DNA of 64,000 bases, taken from contig NZ_JANZKV010000004.1 of NCBI RefSeq assembly GCF_025060895.1, forward strand, positions 19,430-83,429, given 5' to 3'. Origin of the DNA: Stieleria sedimenti. Its GTDB lineage: Bacteria > Planctomycetota > Planctomycetia > Pirellulales > Pirellulaceae. The stretch's first letter is position 1, and each line of letters starts with the position of its first letter. Both the position numbers and the translations under genes were made by a program. Positions 60,656-64,000 of this stretch are shown here, one piece after another. A model generated the notes under the pieces. It worked only from the letters and a program-made list of their open reading frames with translations. It was not told where the DNA came from and did not search any database.

Positions 60656-60958
60656 TTACTGAAAGACTTCGACGGGCAACGTGAAAACTTTTCCGTCACC
60701 GATCCGTCCGCTCCGCGCCGCCGCAACCACTTTTTCTAACGTCTCTTCGTAACGCGAGTCGTCGACCCACATCGTGATCTCGACTTTCGGCAAAAACGCT
60801 TCGGAAAATTCCGTCTCTTGATACTCGTCCAGGTAGCTCTTCTGACGACCGTACCCTTTGACTTCGCTGACCGTGAGCGCTTCCAAGGGGGCTCGTTTGA
60901 GGGTCTCCAAAACCCGTTCGGCCAAATGGGGGCGAACGACGGCGATGATCTGTCTCAC
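60656..60958 (-). CDS. P-II-like signalling protein, C-terminally short
   Basis: 100 residues. GTG 60958 aligns with normal P-II starts ([19 protein letters not shown]), has GGGGA at a good distance, and overlaps the tgt stop as GTGA. The T-loop region [20 protein letters not shown] and the core [11 protein letters not shown] and [11 protein letters not shown] are present. It stops at PVEVFQ and lacks the final RTGE-like strand of GlnB/GlnK. It would sense ATP/ADP/2-oxoglutarate, but partners (amtB, glnA, glnD) are absent nearby. Confidence 0.85.
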   Translation of the reverse strand: MRQIIAVVRPHLAERVLETLKRAPLEALTVSEVKGYGRQKSYLDEYQETEFSEAFLPKVEITMWVDDSRYEETLEKVVAAARSGRIGDGKVFTLPVEVFQ

Positions 60959-62067
60959 GTGATTCCCCATTGGCTTTTTTTCGTCGCGATGTATTCCACG
61001 AGTGTACCCGCTCGGATCGCGTCCCGCGCACCCCGCATCACTTTCTGGTAATACGTCAAATTGTGCAACGATAATAGTGTCGGGCCTAACATTTCACCGG
61101 CAATGAAAAGATGCCGCAAGTAGCCGCGACTGTGACGCGTGCATGTCAGGCAGTCGCACGATTTGTCTAACGGCGACGTGTCGATTTTGTGCTTCGCGTT
61201 TCGAATTTTGATCGGTCCGGTGTCGGTGAAGGCGAACCCGTTGCGGCCGTTGCGTGTCGGCATCACGCAATCGAACAGGTCGATCCCCCGAACGATGCTT
61301 TCCAACAGGTCGATCGGGCGACCGACACCCATCAAGTAGCGGGGTTTTTCGGCCGGCAACTCCGGCGTGGTCGCCGCGGTGATGCGATACATCTCCTCGG
61401 GGGTCTCGCCGACGCTGAGTCCTCCGACCGCGTAGCCTTCAAAATTCATTGACGACAACTCACGGGCGCACTGCACACGCAGTTCGACATCCAGACCGCC
61501 TTGGACGATCGCAAATTTCGCCTGGTCGGAGCGGCTGGCGTATTCCAGACAACGTTTGGCCCAACGAATTGATCGTTCCATCGCCTGCTGCACGTCGTCT
61601 CGCTCGGCCGGCAGTGCGACGACGTGGTCCAACACCATCGCGACGTCACTACCGAGCGATTCTTGAATTTCGATCGAATGTTCGGGCGTCAGATCGATCA
61701 ACGCCCCGTCGATGTGGCTGCGAAAGATGACGCTATGCTCGGAAATCTTGTTGATGCCTTTCAAGCTGAAGACTTGGAACCCGCCGCTATCGGTCAGGAT
61801 CGGGCCATCCCATCCCGACATGGCGTGCAACCCACCGAGGGCGCGAACGGTTTCATGCCCGGGCCGCAGCCCCAGATGATAGGTATTGCCGAGAATCATG
61901 TGTGCCCCGGTGGACGCGACATGGTCGATCGTCAGCCCCTTGACGGTCCCCTGCGTCCCGACCGGCATAAACCCCGGCGTCTCCACTGGCCCGTGGGGCG
62001 TGGTGAACGTCCCGCGACGTGCACCGGTTGCCGTGTCGGTGTGGTGGAGCTGGAAGCGGAAGGTCAT
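60955..62067 (-). CDS. tgt: Queuine tRNA-ribosyltransferase
   Basis: 370 residues from ATG 62067. It exchanges guanine-34 for preQ1 in tRNAs with GUN anticodons. Family marks are present: [34 protein letters not shown] (catalytic Asp region), [22 protein letters not shown] (nucleophile Asp) and the zinc site CDCLTC...H. Length is normal. It overlaps the P-II-like gene by 4 bases. Confidence 0.95.
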   Translation of the reverse strand: MTFRFQLHHTDTATGARRGTFTTPHGPVETPGFMPVGTQGTVKGLTIDHVASTGAHMILGNTYHLGLRPGHETVRALGGLHAMSGWDGPILTDSGGFQVFSLKGINKISEHSVIFRSHIDGALIDLTPEHSIEIQESLGSDVAMVLDHVVALPAERDDVQQAMERSIRWAKRCLEYASRSDQAKFAIVQGGLDVELRVQCARELSSMNFEGYAVGGLSVGETPEEMYRITAATTPELPAEKPRYLMGVGRPIDLLESIVRGIDLFDCVMPTRNGRNGFAFTDTGPIKIRNAKHKIDTSPLDKSCDCLTCTRHSRGYLRHLFIAGEMLGPTLLSLHNLTYYQKVMRGARDAIRAGTLVEYIATKKSQWGIT

Positions 62068-62282
62068 GCGCAAGCGGGCTCGGTCAAGAATTCCCGATCC
62101 GAGATCTCAAATTTGAAAGGTCGAATCAATGAGAGAAAGGTCAGCCAGACGCGTTGGCGAGTGGCGCCGCGTGACGCCTTGCTGTTGCATGCGGGGTGAA
62201 GTCAACCGGCTGGCTCACGAGGCGGAGCCTCCGGGCAGTGCGTTCCCAGGCGGGAGCCTGGGAACGAGGAGGGTGATGCGAA

Positions 62283-63614
62283 TCAATCGCCGCGCAGTTT
62301 CAACCCCAGGTCGGTCAGTTTCTCGCGGACTTCGGTCAGGCTGGTGACGCCGAAGTTCTTGCACTCGAGCAACTCGTCGCCGGTCTTGCGGAGCAATTCG
62401 CCGATCGAGTTGAGTTGCAATCGCGCCATGCACTTGCGCGCCCGGACGGAGAGGTTCAGATCGGAGATCGGTCGCTCCAGCATGGCTTGTTCGTCGGGCG
62501 ACAAGTGGCTGGTATCGACCGGCGGCTCGGGAGCTTTTTTCTCGTGTGCAAATTGTCCGAGCTTGAGTCCCTTGCTGACCAACATCTCTCGGATTTCGAT
62601 CAGGCTGGTTTCGCCAAAGTTCTTACTGGACAGCAGTTCGGACTCGCTGGTGCGGGTCAAATCGCCGATCGTTTCGATGCCCATCTTGGACAGACAGTTG
62701 CGGCTTCGAACGCTCAATTCGAAATTGGCGACCGGCATGTTCAGCGTTTGGGCCAAGCGATCGTTGCGACGCTGCATTTCTTCGTCGTACAGCATGTTGC
62801 CGTTGGCCGACGCGTCCTTCATGTACAGCCGGGTGCGTTCGTCATCGGGGTGCGCGTCCAAGATTCGCTTGTAGCACATCTGCGCCTTGTCGAACTCGTT
62901 GCGATCTTCATAGATCAGTCCGAGGTTGATCAGGGCACCGACACCGGTCGGGAAGGCTTTGGCCGCACGTTCGTATAAACGCAGCGCTTCTTCGTCGTTG
63001 CCCATGCGGTCATTTTCCCAGGCCAACCCGAACAGGGCACCGGCGTGGTTTTCGTCGGTCTGGACGGCGCGTTGGTACAGCGTGATCGCTTCGTCGCGAC
63101 GTCCACCGACACCGGCAACGGTTGCGGCGCGTTGGTACATGTATTCGGCGGTCTGTTCGGCGGGGCCGAAGATGTCGTCGAGCAGCAACATCGCTTTTTC
63201 GATGCGACCGCTGTAACGATGCGATTCGGCGATAAAAATCTTGCACTGATCTTCGTTGTAGCCGGCCCGTTGGGCTTGTTCGTAGGTCTCGATCGCGGCA
63301 TCGAAATCCTTCAGCTCGAACAGCGAGCGGGCGCAGTAGAACAGCGCCGTCGCGCTGCCATCGGCGGCGCGAAGCGTTTTCAAGGCTTCGGCGAAATGGC
63401 CCAGTAAGAACTGGCAGACCCCCATCTTTGTCTTGCCGGCCGGCGTCAGAGCCGGATCATCTTCCATTTCATTGACCGCGTCTCGAAGCTCGGCGAAATG
63501 GCCGTAGTTTTCCGCGATCATTTGCCGAATCTCGGCGACATCATTCGGTCCGAACGAATTGTTCGACAGAATGAGTTCTTTCAAGTCGACGACGTCCAGT
63601 TCGACTTCATTCAT
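62283..63614 (-). CDS. TPR protein with two RNA-polymerase alpha-CTD-like domains
   Basis: 443 residues from ATG 63614 (AGGAG ~12 bases upstream). The N-terminal two thirds contain TPR repeats (e.g. AGALFGLAWENDRMGNDEEA, GALINLGLIYEDRNEFDKAQ). Two alpha-CTD-like (helix-hairpin-helix) units follow: LSVRSRNCLSKMGIETIGDL...NFGETSLIEIREML and LSVRARKCMARLQLNSIGEL...NFGVTSLTEVREKL. The alpha-CTD normally binds UP-element DNA and activators. A regulatory or ribosome/polymerase-linked role is plausible but unproven. Confidence 0.85.
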   Translation of the reverse strand: MNEVELDVVDLKELILSNNSFGPNDVAEIRQMIAENYGHFAELRDAVNEMEDDPALTPAGKTKMGVCQFLLGHFAEALKTLRAADGSATALFYCARSLFELKDFDAAIETYEQAQRAGYNEDQCKIFIAESHRYSGRIEKAMLLLDDIFGPAEQTAEYMYQRAATVAGVGGRRDEAITLYQRAVQTDENHAGALFGLAWENDRMGNDEEALRLYERAAKAFPTGVGALINLGLIYEDRNEFDKAQMCYKRILDAHPDDERTRLYMKDASANGNMLYDEEMQRRNDRLAQTLNMPVANFELSVRSRNCLSKMGIETIGDLTRTSESELLSSKNFGETSLIEIREMLVSKGLKLGQFAHEKKAPEPPVDTSHLSPDEQAMLERPISDLNLSVRARKCMARLQLNSIGELLRKTGDELLECKNFGVTSLTEVREKLTDLGLKLRGD

Positions 63615-64000
63615 CGAGTTCAGTTCTCCTGCTCGCGGCTGCGAGCGATTGTTGTGTTGGTCCGTCGGTCCAGAAACGATTGCTGCCGCAACAGCCTCGC
63701 GTGCGAGCTGTCTGGCCGACTTTTTTGGCCCGGGCGGCGACGGGAGCTCGCCCAGCATTAAAATTTTTAGCGAAAAAAATATTTTTTGTCGAGTCGTGGC
63801 ACGCCGATCGCTCTAGAAAAAGCCCACCAGAACGACGTTTTTTAACCATTAACCGGAAAAAGATCGAAAAAACTTGGCAGACTTCGCTTGGATTTGGAGA
63901 TTTTTGCACGACTTTTCCGGCGATCGGTGCGGCGTGCATTCGGTCAACCGGGGCCAGATGACGTCGTCAGGATGTTTAAACGCAATACCGCTAAGTTAAC
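63615..64000. other. Upstream region without a recognisable gene
   Basis: AT-rich runs (AAAATATTTTTT near 63777-63786, TTTTTTAACC near 63838) and no frame with a recognisable domain. It presumably holds the promoter of the TPR/alpha-CTD gene on the minus strand. Confidence 0.4.

Noticed and set aside
60301..60726. 141-codon minus-strand frame over the P-II/tRNA gap
   Set aside because: It overlaps the P-II-like gene in another frame and reaches near the tRNA gene; no domain or RBS.

Overview
The window reads as chromosomal DNA of a planctomycete, most likely Pirellulaceae (Rhodopirellula-like). The supporting evidence is a DUF1549/DUF1553 cytochrome-like protein next to a DUF1501 Tat protein, a sigma factor fused to a Ser/Thr kinase, a TPR protein ending in two RNA-polymerase alpha-CTD-like domains, and serine-recombinase cassettes with DUF2924. 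No rRNA, CRISPR array or complete phage is present. There is one tRNA, an initiator tRNA-Met.

Layout. (1) 0.5-3.7 kb: an HTH/Fic pair of the 'mobile mystery protein' type, a truncated ATP-grasp protein, an alpha/beta hydrolase and an ankyrin protein. (2) 3.7-8.6 kb: a zone of decay with an IS21 remnant, a headless MDP-1 phosphatase gene, a truncated copy of a metallophosphoesterase whose intact paralogue lies 51 kb away, a damaged dual-specificity phosphatase, two macro-domain genes (one cut) and the 3' end of a serine recombinase. (3) 8.6-46.1 kb: a large heavy-metal (mainly copper/silver) resistance island. It holds two CusBA-type RND systems, one CzcBA-type RND system, two TolC-like outer-membrane factors, a CDF transporter, a CopA P1B-ATPase, a multicopper oxidase, a CsoR repressor, a Csp-type copper-storage protein and many secreted Cys- or His-rich proteins. 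It also has an ECF sigma factor and an anti-sigma factor that are not adjacent, and a SpoIIE-type phosphatase. (4) 46-48 kb: the other part of a broken recombinase cassette and a truncated Tat protein. (5) 48.2-55.6 kb: a BlaI/M56 regulatory pair with a strong palindromic operator, followed by DUF1549/DUF1553, DUF1501 and a small secreted protein. (6) 55.8-59.5 kb: a cREC protein, a DUF1778-GNAT toxin-antitoxin pair, the intact metallophosphoesterase and the sigma-kinase fusion. (7) 59.6-63.6 kb: housekeeping genes (7Fe ferredoxin, initiator tRNA, P-II-like protein, tgt, TPR/alpha-CTD protein).

How the genes work together. The RND pumps with their adaptors and outer-membrane factors would export Cu/Ag and divalent cations. 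CopA moves Cu(I) to the periplasm, the oxidase and secreted Cys/His proteins detoxify or buffer it there, and Csp stores it. Four 17-bp sites of the form (A/G)TACC-N7-GGTAT lie before the sigma factor, a Cys-rich secreted protein, the second outer-membrane factor, and between copA and csp. They probably form a CsoR regulon.

Most unusual: a family of inverted repeats made of GTTGAGAGT-like units sits only in the first Cus operon. One pair brackets a four-helix-bundle (S23/IVP) gene as a 447-bp cassette between cusB and cusA. Solo copies lie in the anti-sigma/cusB gap and, in frame, inside the CusA coding sequence. A second G/A-rich inverted repeat is inserted in frame in an outer-membrane factor. 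These look like small mobile elements that are tolerated as coding sequence.
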